DNA from: Lentibacter sp.
Lineage (GTDB): Bacteria > Pseudomonadota > Alphaproteobacteria > Rhodobacterales > Rhodobacteraceae
NCBI GenBank assembly: GCA_016744435.1
Contig: JADGEJ010000008.1
Location: 38,835-102,834, forward strand
Direction: 5' to 3'
DNA length: 64,000 nt
Shown: in pieces, positions 45,226 to 54,473 of the stretch
How the letters are laid out: the number at the start of each line of letters is the position of its first letter
How positions within the stretch are numbered: position 1 is the stretch's first letter
Translations under genes and position numbers: made by a program
The notes under the pieces: generated by a model
What the model saw: the letters and a program-made list of their open reading frames with translations, nothing else
The model's database searches: none
Told to the model about the DNA's origin: nothing

Positions 45226-45612
45226 ATGCCAGAAGAATATCATATCGACGAGCTAACACGCTTAAGGCTGCCTTGGCAGCTTTTCGGGTTTTTGGCAGTG
45301 TTTGTGGCCGTAGGCATTATGCGTTTTGGTGTGACCTATGATGTCGACTACCGCTGGGGCAAGGTGCTGGCGGTTGAACAGATGGTAGGAAAAGACATTT
45401 ACGCGCGCATTGCCCTTGTCGAAGTTGAGGGGGAGTCTCGGCGCATGTTTACTTCTGATCGCTATCTGCAAATGGCACCAAACCAACCCGTTTGCGTTGC
45501 GAAACGCACGAGGCTTTCAAGGCGTTTCACGCGTTATACTGTTGAACTGCCTGTCTATTGTCGGACCAAAAGCAAGTTCCAAACGCCAGCGCAGGGGCTT
45601 TGGGGCGGCTGA
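45226..45612 (+). CDS. unknown membrane-anchored protein
   Basis: A 128-residue protein with one membrane segment (LPWQLFGFLAVFVAVGIM, residues 15-32), then a beta-rich soluble part with basic patches (RRMFTSDRYLQMAPNQPVCVAKRTRLSRRF). No homolog recognised. Convergent with pepT, ending 15 bases before it. Confidence 0.6.
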   Translation: MPEEYHIDELTRLRLPWQLFGFLAVFVAVGIMRFGVTYDVDYRWGKVLAVEQMVGKDIYARIALVEVEGESRRMFTSDRYLQMAPNQPVCVAKRTRLSRRFTRYTVELPVYCRTKSKFQTPAQGLWGG

Positions 45613-45626
45613 GCTTCGGCTATTCT

Positions 45627-46871
45627 TCAAGGCCTTACGGCCAATTCCGCCAGCTTGAGGCACATTTGGGTTGCGACATTCATGTCTTGCACAGAGATCC
45701 ACTCAAGCGGGCCGTGCAACTCTTGCATGCCAGTGAAGATGTTGGGGCAAGGCACGCCAAGCTCTGTCAGGCGCGAGCCGTCGGTGCCGCCGCGAATGGG
45801 CTCCGAGCGCGGGGTGAGGCCGATGGCCTTTGCGGCTTGGTGGGCCAAGTTTACTGGCGTCATGTCTTGCTCAAGCCAGTAGCGCATGTTGCGGTATTGT
45901 GGGCTGATCTCGCAGGTGATGTGTGCGCGCGGCTCGCCAAGTTGGACGGCTTCACAGACGCTTTGCAGCAGCGCGGATTTGGCGGCAAGCCCATCGAGCT
46001 CAAAGTCACGCAGAATAAATGTGAGCTCGGCAGTGGCGGCGTTTCCGTTTAGCTCGGTGACCATGATGAAGCCGTCGCGGCCCTCTGTTGTGTCAGGCGT
46101 CATGGAGACATGTGGCAGGCCCATGATAATGCGCGCCGCGAGGTGCAGGGCGTTAACCATCGTGTCTTTCGCAGTGCCCGGATGGATGGACACACCTTCG
46201 ATCGTGACTTTCGCACCGTCTGCCGAGAAGCTCTCGCACTCGATATTGCCGACTTCACCACCATCAAATGTATAGGCGAAATCTGCGCCCAGATCGCGTG
46301 GCAAATCAGGGTGCACACCGCGGCCAATTTCTTCGTCGGGCGTGAAGGCGAGGCGCAGGCGTGGGCGCGGCAAGCTTGGATTGGCAAGCAACTGGCGCGC
46401 GGCTGTCATGATGATGGCGACGCCTGATTTGTCGTCAGCGCCCAAGAGCGTGGTGCCTGAGGCTGTGATGATATCGTGGCCCTGTTTGGTGCCGAGATAG
46501 GGCGCGTTTTCGGGGCTAAGTGTCAGCTCGGGCGCGTCGGCAAATGTAATGTCGCCACCGTTGTAGCTGCGGTGCACAACAGGCTTGACGCCCGCGGCAT
46601 TGAACTGCGGGGCGGTGTCTACGTGGGCCGAGAGGCCAACGGTTGGGGCTGTCACGCCCTCGCTCGCCGGTATGGTTGCGAGGACGACGCCGTAGTCTGT
46701 GAGTGTGATCTCTTGCGCGCCGATCTCTTTAAGCTCGCTCATGAGCAGCTTTTGCATATCAAGCTGGATCGCGGTGCTGGGGCTTGAAGGGCTGTCAGCA
46801 TCGCTTTGACTGTCGATTTTGCAGTAACGGATCAGACGGGCTTCGAGTTCGGCGTTGAAGTCAGTTGTCAT
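45627..46871 (-). CDS. pepT: peptidase T
   Basis: A 414-residue M20 zinc tripeptidase. The motif TVGLSAHVDTAPQF (zinc His and Asp), GADDKSGVAIIMTAA (bridging Asp) and RLAFTPDEEIGRG (catalytic Glu) are all present. YTFDGGEVGNIECESF is the PepT-specific region. It cleaves N-terminal residues of tripeptides. ATG at 46871. Confidence 0.95.
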   Translation of the reverse strand: MTTDFNAELEARLIRYCKIDSQSDADSPSSPSTAIQLDMQKLLMSELKEIGAQEITLTDYGVVLATIPASEGVTAPTVGLSAHVDTAPQFNAAGVKPVVHRSYNGGDITFADAPELTLSPENAPYLGTKQGHDIITASGTTLLGADDKSGVAIIMTAARQLLANPSLPRPRLRLAFTPDEEIGRGVHPDLPRDLGADFAYTFDGGEVGNIECESFSADGAKVTIEGVSIHPGTAKDTMVNALHLAARIIMGLPHVSMTPDTTEGRDGFIMVTELNGNAATAELTFILRDFELDGLAAKSALLQSVCEAVQLGEPRAHITCEISPQYRNMRYWLEQDMTPVNLAHQAAKAIGLTPRSEPIRGGTDGSRLTELGVPCPNIFTGMQELHGPLEWISVQDMNVATQMCLKLAELAVRP

Positions 46872-46996
46872 CTGGGGTGTCCTGTTTCTGGTTCAGTTGC
46901 AGGGGGCAATGCTGGCGCAATCTTGTCTGGTTTGGCTGATGAGCGAAGCCACGGCGGCTGCGGCCTCGACAGCCTCGGCGTTGCGCTTGAGCCAAT

Positions 46997-48058
46997 TCAT
47001 GCGAGCGGCACTTGCTGCGTGGCGCAGTGGATGCCGCCACCGACTTCGCCGAGCGCGTCAACATTGAGAGTGATGACTTCGCGACCGGGGTAATGCTGTT
47101 TCAGGGCCTTTCCGGCGATTTTGTCGGCCTCACGATCACCAAATTGCGCAGCTATGACGGCGCCGTTGCAGGCGTAGAAATTGGCATAGGAGGCGACAAA
47201 GTCGATTGATTTGATGCGCCGTGCTTTTGGGTGCGGCTCGGGGATGACTGTGAGGTTAAGGCCAGCAGTTTCTAGCGCATCGTGGGTTTCAAGCGCGGCT
47301 TTGTGAAAATCATCATAGGGGTCAGGATCATCCGGCAAGTTGATCAGCACTTTGTTTTGGCCGGTAAACCGCGCCAGACTGTCGATGTGATAGTCGGTGA
47401 TGTCTTGGCCCTTTACGCCTTTAGTCCAGATTATTTTGCTTGAACCGTAGGCAGTTAACAGGCGTTCTTCAACTTGATCACGGCTCAAATCAGGGTTGCG
47501 ATTGCGGTTTACCCATGAGCTTTCATGGGCGATCAAAAGCCCGTGCCCGTCGTGCTCAACTCCGCCAGCTTCGCCTCTGAGGCCGCTTGGGCGCATTGGC
47601 GTTCCGAGGCGCTCGGCGACTTGTGCCGCGACAAGACTGTCACGCTTGTGCACCTGCTTTTTGCCCCAGCCGTTGAACTGGATGTGGCTCACCGCTAGGC
47701 CAAGGCTCGCGTGTTTGGTAAACAGCGGGCCAGCGTCACGCGCCCACAAGTCTTCTGTCGGGATATCCCAGAGTTTAACCTTGCTGGACACCCGCGCCTT
47801 TGCGTTGGCCCAATCATCGGGATGGGCGCACAGATAGACGGTTTCGAACTCGGCAATCGTGCTGGCGATCTCGGCGATCGTGTCTTGCAAGATGTTCAGA
47901 AGCTCAAGGTCGGGGTGGACGCGGCGGTTGACGGGCCACATCATAATGGTGGCGGCATGCGGGCCTTCTTCCGGCGGCACAACCCAGCCTTTGGAGGCGA
48001 ATGTTGGCGTGGCGGCCATGGCGAGGGCTCCTGACAAGGCGGTGCGGCGGGTGATCAT
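46997..48058 (-). CDS. agmatine deiminase with Tat-like signal
   Basis: A 353-residue protein of the porphyromonas-type peptidyl-arginine deiminase family. The nucleophile Cys is in GGGIHCATQQ (about residue 345); WARDAGPLF, GGVEHDGHG and DYHIDSLARF supply Asp/His/Glu ligands. The N-terminus RRTALSGALAMAATPTFASKG looks like a twin-arginine signal with an A-x-A site, so periplasmic location is likely; most agmatine deiminases are cytosolic. Function as agmatine deiminase is by family. ATG at 48058, 25 bases after dnaB. Confidence 0.85.
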   Translation of the reverse strand: MITRRTALSGALAMAATPTFASKGWVVPPEEGPHAATIMMWPVNRRVHPDLELLNILQDTIAEIASTIAEFETVYLCAHPDDWANAKARVSSKVKLWDIPTEDLWARDAGPLFTKHASLGLAVSHIQFNGWGKKQVHKRDSLVAAQVAERLGTPMRPSGLRGEAGGVEHDGHGLLIAHESSWVNRNRNPDLSRDQVEERLLTAYGSSKIIWTKGVKGQDITDYHIDSLARFTGQNKVLINLPDDPDPYDDFHKAALETHDALETAGLNLTVIPEPHPKARRIKSIDFVASYANFYACNGAVIAAQFGDREADKIAGKALKQHYPGREVITLNVDALGEVGGGIHCATQQVPLA

Positions 48059-48082
48059 AAAAACTCGCTTTTTTAAAGGGCT

Positions 48083-49570
48083 TTAAAACTCTCTCCCGCC
48101 GTCTTGTTGCCAGGCTTTCACGAGGTTGCCAAAGCGGGTGAATTGCGCCTCGAAGCTGAGCTCGACCATGCCGATGGGGCCGTGGCGCTGCTTGCCAATG
48201 ATGACTTCGGCGCGGCCATGCAGGCGAGACATTTCGTCTTGCCACTCGGCCATTTTGTCAAGCTCGTGCTCTGACGGTTTCTCGCGCTCTTTGTAGTATT
48301 CACCGCGATAAACGAACATGACGACGTCGGCATCTTGCTCGATTGAGCCAGATTCGCGAAGGTCAGACAGTTGCGGGCGTTTGTCTTCACGGCTTTCAAC
48401 CTGACGAGACAGCTGGGAGAGGGCGATGACGGGGATTTGCAGCTCTTTGGCGATGGCTTTGAGGCCCATCGAGATCTCGCCGATCTCTTGTACGCGATTT
48501 TCTGAGGTGCCGCGCACCAGTTGCAAATAGTCAACGATCAGCACATCAAGCCCATGGGTGCGCTTCAGGCGGCGCGCGCGCGCTGCGAGTTGCGCTATGG
48601 GGATGGCAGCCGTGTCGTCGATGTAAAGTGGGCAGGCTTCAAGCGCTTTGGCCGCGTCAACGAAGCGGCGGAACTCGACCTCGTCCATGTCGCCTTGGCG
48701 GATTTTGTGAGAGCTGATTTCTGACGCTTCCGCAAGGATACGTCCTGCGAGCTGTTCGGCGCTCATCTCCAAGCTAAAGAAGCCGACAACGCCACCGTCA
48801 ATTGCGCCTTCAGTGCCGTCTTGCAACTTGCCGCGCTTGTAGGCTTTGGCGACGTTGAAGGCGATGTTGGTGGCGAGTGATGTTTTGCCCATCGACGGGC
48901 GGCCAGCGAGAATGAGCAAGTCAGACTTGTGTAGACCGCCGAGCATCTGGTCCATGTCCGACAGGCCTGTTGAGACACCAGCAAGGCCGCCGTCGCGTTG
49001 ATAGGCCGCGTTGGCAACATTAACAGCGTCAGTTACGGCCTTGAGAAAGCTCTGAAATCCGCTCTCTGTTTGGCCTTGTTCGGCAAGCTTGTAGAGCTGC
49101 TGCTCGGCTTCAACGATCTGCTCTTTGGGCTCAGAGCTGACATCAACCTTGGCCGCTTTGGAACTGATCTCTTGGCCCAACGCGATCAGATCACGGCGGA
49201 TGGCGAGATCGTAGATTAGCTGGGCATAGTCGCGCACCGCGAAGGCCGAAATAGCCGCGCCAGCGAGGCGGGCAAGGTAGGCGGGGCCGCCAAGTTCTTT
49301 GAGGCCATCGTCGTCTTCAAAGAAGGCTTTGAGCGTGACGGGCGAGGCGAGGTTGTTCTTGGCGATCCGCGCGGCGGCCGTCTCGAAGATGCGCGCATGC
49401 ACAGGGTCGTAAAAATGCTGCGGGCCGATGATGCTGGCGATCTTGTCGTAGACATCATTGTTGGTGAGCAGCGCGCCGAGAAGCTGTTGCTCGGCCTCGA
49501 TTGAGTGTGGCACGGTTTCCGGCGTGCTGACTTCAGCGCCTGTGGGGTTGAATGTCGTAATCTCGTTCAT
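48083..49570 (-). CDS. dnaB: replicative DNA helicase DnaB
   Basis: A 495-residue protein. N-terminal domain (HSIEAEQQLLGALLTNND) and RecA-like C-terminal domain with Walker A LAGRPSMGKTSLATNI (about residues 221-236) and Walker B VDYLQLVR. DnaB unwinds the replication fork. ATG at 49570. Two DnaA-box-like sites lie upstream. Confidence 0.97.
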   Translation of the reverse strand: MNEITTFNPTGAEVSTPETVPHSIEAEQQLLGALLTNNDVYDKIASIIGPQHFYDPVHARIFETAAARIAKNNLASPVTLKAFFEDDDGLKELGGPAYLARLAGAAISAFAVRDYAQLIYDLAIRRDLIALGQEISSKAAKVDVSSEPKEQIVEAEQQLYKLAEQGQTESGFQSFLKAVTDAVNVANAAYQRDGGLAGVSTGLSDMDQMLGGLHKSDLLILAGRPSMGKTSLATNIAFNVAKAYKRGKLQDGTEGAIDGGVVGFFSLEMSAEQLAGRILAEASEISSHKIRQGDMDEVEFRRFVDAAKALEACPLYIDDTAAIPIAQLAARARRLKRTHGLDVLIVDYLQLVRGTSENRVQEIGEISMGLKAIAKELQIPVIALSQLSRQVESREDKRPQLSDLRESGSIEQDADVVMFVYRGEYYKEREKPSEHELDKMAEWQDEMSRLHGRAEVIIGKQRHGPIGMVELSFEAQFTRFGNLVKAWQQDGGREF

Positions 49571-49672
49571 GTGCTCCGCTCTTCCGCTACTATCTCACCC
49601 AAGGGCCGTTCTACAGAATACTGGTGTAAAAACCCATCTGGATAGAACGGGGGATGACCCTGTGTGCAAGCC

Positions 49673-49793
49673 TGTGGATACACCAAAAGTACGCAATGCT
49701 CTACCGGATCGGGTGGTGTGGCGTGACTTTATCACCAAATGTGGTGCGATGCATTGATTCTGCTGTCGTGGCATTTGCCCCAACTGTGGATAA
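49673..49793. promoter_or_regulatory. DnaA-box-like sites upstream of dnaB
   Basis: TGTGGATAA at 49785-49793 is an exact match to the reverse complement of TTATNCACA. TGTGGATAC at 49673-49681 is one base off. Both lie between the dnaB start (49570) and the pyrE stop, so 103-223 bases upstream of dnaB. Two matches in 225 bases suggest DnaA control, but short sites occur by chance. Confidence 0.35.
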
Positions 49794-49795
49794 GT

Positions 49796-50473
49796 TTATT
49801 TCTTGTTTGCTTCTTGCCACTTACGCGGATCGTTGAGGAACTTCTCGACTTCGGCAAGCGTTTCGGCGGAGAAGGCCTCTTGAGCGTGGGCCTCTTTGAG
49901 GACGTCCCACCATGTGCAGAGGTGATGCAGGGAGACGCCGTGATCGCCGAGGGTTTTGGGTGTTTCGGGGAAGATGTCGTAGTAGAAGATGACGGCGGTG
50001 TGCGCGCAGGTAGCACCTGTGTCGCGGATGGCGTCAACGAAGCTAAGCTTGGAGCCGCCGTCGGTTGTTAAATCCTCGACGAGGAGCACGCGCTCGCCCT
50101 CGCTCATCGCGCCTTCGATGCGTGAATTTTTGCCGTAACCCTTTGGTTTTTTGCGCACATATGTCATGGGAAGTGCCATGCGCTCAGCCACAAGCGCGGC
50201 GAATGGGATGCCGGCCGTTTCGCCACCAGCGATGTTGTCAAAGGCTTCAAAGCCAGCGTTACGCATTACAGTGATGGTGAGGAAATCCATCAATGTACTG
50301 CGAATGCGCGGGAAGCTGATGAGCTTTCGACAGTCGATATAGCTGGGCGATGGCAGGCCAGAGGCCAGTGTGTAGGGCGTCTCGGTGTTGAAGTTAACTG
50401 CGCCGATCTCCAGCAACATGCGGGCGGTCAGGCGGGCGATTTCTTCGGGCGAGGGATAGCTTGTCGGGATCAT
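49796..50473 (-). CDS. pyrE: orotate phosphoribosyltransferase
   Basis: A 225-residue protein; the PRPP motif is [17 protein letters not shown], and [17 protein letters not shown] is the flexible catalytic loop. Converts orotate and PRPP to OMP. The ATG at 50473 is preceded by AAGGACAG. It is next to pyrC on the same strand, with 70 bases in between. The longer upstream frame is not supported. Confidence 0.94.
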   Translation of the reverse strand: MIPTSYPSPEEIARLTARMLLEIGAVNFNTETPYTLASGLPSPSYIDCRKLISFPRIRSTLMDFLTITVMRNAGFEAFDNIAGGETAGIPFAALVAERMALPMTYVRKKPKGYGKNSRIEGAMSEGERVLLVEDLTTDGGSKLSFVDAIRDTGATCAHTAVIFYYDIFPETPKTLGDHGVSLHHLCTWWDVLKEAHAQEAFSAETLAEVEKFLNDPRKWQEANKK

Positions 50474-50543
50474 GGCTCTGTCCTTTGAGTTGGTCGTCGG
50501 AAAATTTGAATTTTCCGGTTCGTTTTCTTTGAAAGAAAACGGC

Positions 50544-51587
50544 TTAGGTTGGAACGCTCCAGAAAACAGGGAAACCGGGGTCAAAGACTGTGACTGTGGC
50601 TTCAGCGGTGCGGACGTCTTTGGGAAACACGACGGCCTCGTCTGATTTGGTGAGCGTAAGAGTGTCTTGGTTCGCGGGCAGCCCATAAAAGGCAGGGCCG
50701 TGCAGTGATGTGAAGCCTTCCAATTTGTCCAGTGCATTTGCCTCTTCAAACGTATGCGCAAGACAGGCCAGCGCCACGGGCGCCGTGAAGCAACCCGCTG
50801 CGCAGCATTCGGCTTCCTTTGCGTGGGTCGGGTGTGGCGCGCTGTCCGTCCCGAGGAAAAAACGAGAATCCCCTGAAGTCGCAGCACTTACGAGAGCTTC
50901 GCGGTGCTCGCGGCGCTTGAGGATCGGCAGGCAGTAGTAGTGCGGGCGCATGCCGCCGACGAGCATGTCATTGCGGTCGAGCATCAGGTGTTGGACTGTT
51001 ATTGTCGCGCCCAGACGTTCCGGGTTGGCTTTGACATAGTCGACGCCGTTCTTTGTCGTGATGTGCTCCATGACGACTTTGAGCTCGGGCACGCTTTTGC
51101 GGATCGGGTCGAGAACGCGGTCAATGAAGACAGCTTCGCGGTCAAAGATGTCGATGTCGCGATCTGTGACTTCGCCGTGCACACAGAGCGGGCAGCCGAT
51201 TTCGGCCATGCGCTCAAGCACCGGGCGGACTTTGTCAAAGTCAGCGACGCCTGAGGCGGAATTGGTCGTCGCGCCAGCAGGATAGAGCTTTACCGCCGAG
51301 ATGAGGCCAGAGGCATAGGCCTTTGCCAGATCGTCAGGGTCGGTGTTCTCGGTGAGGTAGAGCGTCATCAGCGGCGTGAAGTCGGCGCCTTGAGGGGTCG
51401 CAGCGGCAATGCGAGCCTTGTAGGCTTCGGCATCGGCCATCGTCACAACCGGCGGCACCAGATTGGGCATAACGATCGCACGGGCAAAGTGGCGTGTGGT
51501 TTCGGGCAGCACGGCTTGCAGCATCGCGCCATCGCGCAGGTGCAGGTGCCAGTCATCGGGGCGAATGAGCGTCAGGGTTTGTGTCAT
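50544..51587 (-). CDS. pyrC: dihydroorotase
   Basis: A 347-residue class II (E. coli-like) dihydroorotase: [13 protein letters not shown] (metal His pair), [13 protein letters not shown] and [10 protein letters not shown] (Asp). Cyclises carbamoyl aspartate. ATG at 51587; another ATG at 51605 adds 6 residues. Upstream of pyrE. Confidence 0.95.
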   Translation of the reverse strand: MTQTLTLIRPDDWHLHLRDGAMLQAVLPETTRHFARAIVMPNLVPPVVTMADAEAYKARIAAATPQGADFTPLMTLYLTENTDPDDLAKAYASGLISAVKLYPAGATTNSASGVADFDKVRPVLERMAEIGCPLCVHGEVTDRDIDIFDREAVFIDRVLDPIRKSVPELKVVMEHITTKNGVDYVKANPERLGATITVQHLMLDRNDMLVGGMRPHYYCLPILKRREHREALVSAATSGDSRFFLGTDSAPHPTHAKEAECCAAGCFTAPVALACLAHTFEEANALDKLEGFTSLHGPAFYGLPANQDTLTLTKSDEAVVFPKDVRTAEATVTVFDPGFPVFWSVPT

Positions 51588-51629
51588 GTCTGAGCGATTA
51601 CACAAAACCCGCGCGTGGGGGAAGGGGCT

Positions 51630-52619
51630 TTAGCTGTCGGCGTCGGGCATGGCTTCAAGTTTTTCGCTCAAAAATTTGAGGCGGCGCTCAAAGGCAGGCA
51701 CACCCTGCATGCGTGTCGTCACATTGGAGCATAGGGCATGAGCCAGTTTGAGGCGGCCTTTGTCTTCAAGATCACGCAGCAAAGCGCGTAGGTAGTTCCT
51801 GTCGTCGCGGCGGGCGCGGTAGAGCTTATAAAACAGCTCGGGCGTAAGCTGCCCGGTGCCCGCAAGGGCAATGATACGCGACAGGATTTTCATATTACGA
51901 AGGCTGAATTGCAGCGCTTCACCGGCATGGCGCATGCGCAGTTTGTGCACATTGGGCCGCGTGAACAGTGCCGCGTGCATGGCATCTTCTGTTTGCTCGG
52001 GGTCGTAGATGACGAAGGCTTCCTGTGCACCGTCGATCATGTCAGGCGCGTAGCCATAGCGGCTTGTCCAGTCGTGGCGGCGCTGGCGTGTATAGCGCTC
52101 GTCCCATTCTGTGACGCGTGGGTCAAGCGTGGCTTGGGGTTGCAGGGCAAGCACCCGTGCGCCTGGTGCGGCGATAGAATAGGCCGCAGCGGCATAGCCG
52201 CAAGGCCCTGCGCCAAAGAACAGCACATTGTCGAATTCTTCAAAAAAGCCGTCATCTATCAGGTCGTCGAGATAGGCATAGATGTTTCTGTCACGAAACC
52301 AAGACTGGCCATCGGAGATAATGTTGAGTGTTGACCAGCCGAGCACTTTGCTGACGTCCCATCCGAGGGGATGAGCTTTCGGCGAAATGCGCTGGATGCT
52401 GTCGTAGGTTTCAAAGGTAACAAGTAGCGTTTCACCGCCCTCAACGAACGTCGAGAAATGGCGCTTGCCGAGCGTGGTGAAGTGGCCACGCTCTTCGGCA
52501 ATACCGGACAGGGCAACAAGCCAGTCACGCTTGGATAAATCAGCAAGAGAGGCATCGAGCGAAAGCGTCGCCTCGGCGCCTTCGCCGTCATTTTTTGTGG
52601 TGTCGTCGTCCTGCATCAT
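51630..52619 (-). CDS. unknown protein downstream of the glycan island
   Basis: A 329-residue soluble protein that I do not recognise. A glycine-rich turn VLFFGAGPCGYAAAAYSIAA (about residues 130-149) suggests a nucleotide- or nucleophile-elbow alpha/beta core; RDDRNYLRALLRDLEDKGR gives a helical end. Similar proteins are sometimes labelled phosphoadenosine phosphosulfate reductase, but the catalytic ECGLH Cys of that enzyme is absent. A link to PAPS metabolism would fit the adjacent sulfotransferase, but I see no direct evidence. 88 bases after the glycosyltransferase gene, same strand. Confidence 0.6.
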   Translation of the reverse strand: MMQDDDTTKNDGEGAEATLSLDASLADLSKRDWLVALSGIAEERGHFTTLGKRHFSTFVEGGETLLVTFETYDSIQRISPKAHPLGWDVSKVLGWSTLNIISDGQSWFRDRNIYAYLDDLIDDGFFEEFDNVLFFGAGPCGYAAAAYSIAAPGARVLALQPQATLDPRVTEWDERYTRQRRHDWTSRYGYAPDMIDGAQEAFVIYDPEQTEDAMHAALFTRPNVHKLRMRHAGEALQFSLRNMKILSRIIALAGTGQLTPELFYKLYRARRDDRNYLRALLRDLEDKGRLKLAHALCSNVTTRMQGVPAFERRLKFLSEKLEAMPDADS

Positions 52620-52707
52620 CTCTATCCTTATCGCACGGTTTTCCGGCGTCTGTTGAGAGATGTTCTAGGTGTAGATTAGGGCAGAAATACGGAACTTAGG
52701 TGCAATT

Positions 52708-53772
52708 TTATTGCTCTTTCTGCCGCTTCTTGCCCTTCATTGCGTGGGCCAGCATGAGCTCAGCTTCGGCGCGTTGCACAGGCCGTGTGGGCGGTGTTTG
52801 CAGCAGGCGGCCAAACAGCGCGCGGTAAGGCTCTTCCTCTAGCAGGGCGAGAAAACGGGCCTGTCGCCACTCAACCCCGTGTTGGTGCAACTGCTCAAGG
52901 GTGAGGTCTGCACGCAATGCCGCGAGGGTCGCTTGGAAGGGCGCATCAAGCGTGCGGATGCTCTTGTCTTCGTCGGTGTTGTAGTTGCGTTCGACCCAGT
53001 AGTCGATGTCGAGCATATGCTCGGAATGCACCGCGCGGCCACGGGCGGCTTTGACGACAAAGTTTTCCATACTGCCGATGGCGTAGTGGTTGAGCTGCAC
53101 GAGGCCATAGTTTGAGCGGCCATAATTTGAGAAGATGCGCCTTGTCTTGAACTGCTCATCAAGCTCGCGGCCTTCACCATCAAACCAGCGCGCTTGCTCG
53201 AGGTTGTCTTTGTCAGGTTGGCGGGGGCGATGCACACCAAGTTTGCCGTATAGGCCATTGTTTTTATAGAGGGTTTTGAACATCGCCGAGCGCCACGGCC
53301 AGTGCATCACCACGGGTGCTGCTTGCGTGAACTGGCGCGTTACGGGCGCGTCGTCAAAGCGCACAGTGTCGCTTGAGCCAAACAGCCGCCACGTGAGGGT
53401 TATGGCTGTGGCTTCGGGGAGCGCTTTGAAGAGCGCTGGCAAGGTATGATCCCCAACATGGATGTTGACGAACTCATCAATGTCGAGCGCCAAGATCCAC
53501 TCTGCGTTCTTCACGATGTCGAGTTTGTCGGCCTTTTTGAGGCCGGTAAACTGGATGCCGCCTTTGTCATAGGGGCCGTCATTGCGCATGTGGGTGATGT
53601 GGCCAAGCTCTTCCAGGCGGTCGAGCATTGTGTCAGTGCCATCGTCGCAATCGTTGGAGAGCACCAAAAAATCAGTGAAGCCAACAGCCTTGTGGTGCGC
53701 CAGCCATTCCAACAGGTAGGGCGCTTCGTTGCGCACTGTCAGAACGGCGAGAAAGCTCACTTTGTTGCCCAC
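52708..53772 (-). CDS. glycosyltransferase family 2-like protein
   Basis: A 354-residue cytosolic glycosyltransferase. VLTVRNEAPYLLEWLAHHKA begins the nucleotide-binding fold, DCDDGTDTMLDRLEELG follows and the DxD-type motif is ILALDIDEFVNIHVG (residues 97-101). HYAIGSMENFVVKAARGRAVH is the C-terminal conserved part, shared with the other two island glycosyltransferases. This corresponds to the Glyco_tranf_2_4 (PF13704-like) group. It overlaps the FkbM gene by 16 bases. Last glycosyltransferase of the operon. Confidence 0.88.
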   Translation of the reverse strand: MGNKVSFLAVLTVRNEAPYLLEWLAHHKAVGFTDFLVLSNDCDDGTDTMLDRLEELGHITHMRNDGPYDKGGIQFTGLKKADKLDIVKNAEWILALDIDEFVNIHVGDHTLPALFKALPEATAITLTWRLFGSSDTVRFDDAPVTRQFTQAAPVVMHWPWRSAMFKTLYKNNGLYGKLGVHRPRQPDKDNLEQARWFDGEGRELDEQFKTRRIFSNYGRSNYGLVQLNHYAIGSMENFVVKAARGRAVHSEHMLDIDYWVERNYNTDEDKSIRTLDAPFQATLAALRADLTLEQLHQHGVEWRQARFLALLEEEPYRALFGRLLQTPPTRPVQRAEAELMLAHAMKGKKRQKEQ

Positions 53773-54470
53773 TCGGCGCGAAAGCAGACGACTTTTTGGT
53801 CAGACCACTGCGGGTAGTAGGCGAGGCCGACGGCGTGCATCGCGTCAAACACCGCGCGCACGCCCTGTGCGCCGATCCACTGCGGGTGCAACTCGATGAT
53901 CGCGCCGCGCAGGCCTTTGTATTTGAGGTTTGGCAGCAAATCAGCCTCCGCGCCCTCAATATCGCAGACCAGAATGTCTGGCTTAAGCTCGTTGCACACG
54001 GCGTTGAGGCCGAGCACCTCGACGTCTTCAACCGACTTGACGGGCATGCCGTTCACCTTTTCCTCAAGCGAGGACGCGAGAAAGTCTTCGCGCACATAAA
54101 ACGGCTGCGGTTTGCCTTTGCGGGCGGCCAAAAGGGCGTTGTGCGTTGTCACCGTGGTAACGCCGTTGGCGGCGTGCATCTGGGCGTGAAACGGAGCAAG
54201 ATGCGGGTTGGCTTCAAAGCTGTGGACGGCTTTGACAGCACGCTTTTTGGCGATCAGCGTCGAGATATAGCCAATACCGCCGCCCAGTTCGAGCACGGTG
54301 TCGCCCTTGGCCACACACCTAAGCACTGCTTGGGCTTCTTTGGCCTCGTAAGCGTTCATACGCAGTTTACGGCGCAGCTTGGCTGTCATGACAGCGGGGT
54401 CACGCGGCACAAGGATGCCACGGGATTTGACCATCTTGAACTCAGTTTGTGGTGTTGCTGATCCGTCCAT
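53757..54470 (-). CDS. FkbM-family methyltransferase
   Basis: A 237-residue SAM methyltransferase: motif I VLELGGGIGYISTLIA (about residues 58-73), HSFEANPHLAPF and DILVCDIEGAEADLLPNL, the FkbM hallmarks. FkbM proteins O-methylate sugars or polyketides; here, between glycosyltransferase genes, a glycan O-methylation is likely. Overlaps the downstream glycosyltransferase gene by 16 bases and follows the fusion gene by three bases. Confidence 0.88.
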   Translation of the reverse strand: MDGSATPQTEFKMVKSRGILVPRDPAVMTAKLRRKLRMNAYEAKEAQAVLRCVAKGDTVLELGGGIGYISTLIAKKRAVKAVHSFEANPHLAPFHAQMHAANGVTTVTTHNALLAARKGKPQPFYVREDFLASSLEEKVNGMPVKSVEDVEVLGLNAVCNELKPDILVCDIEGAEADLLPNLKYKGLRGAIIELHPQWIGAQGVRAVFDAMHAVGLAYYPQWSDQKVVCFRAEWATK

Positions 54471-54473
54471 TTC

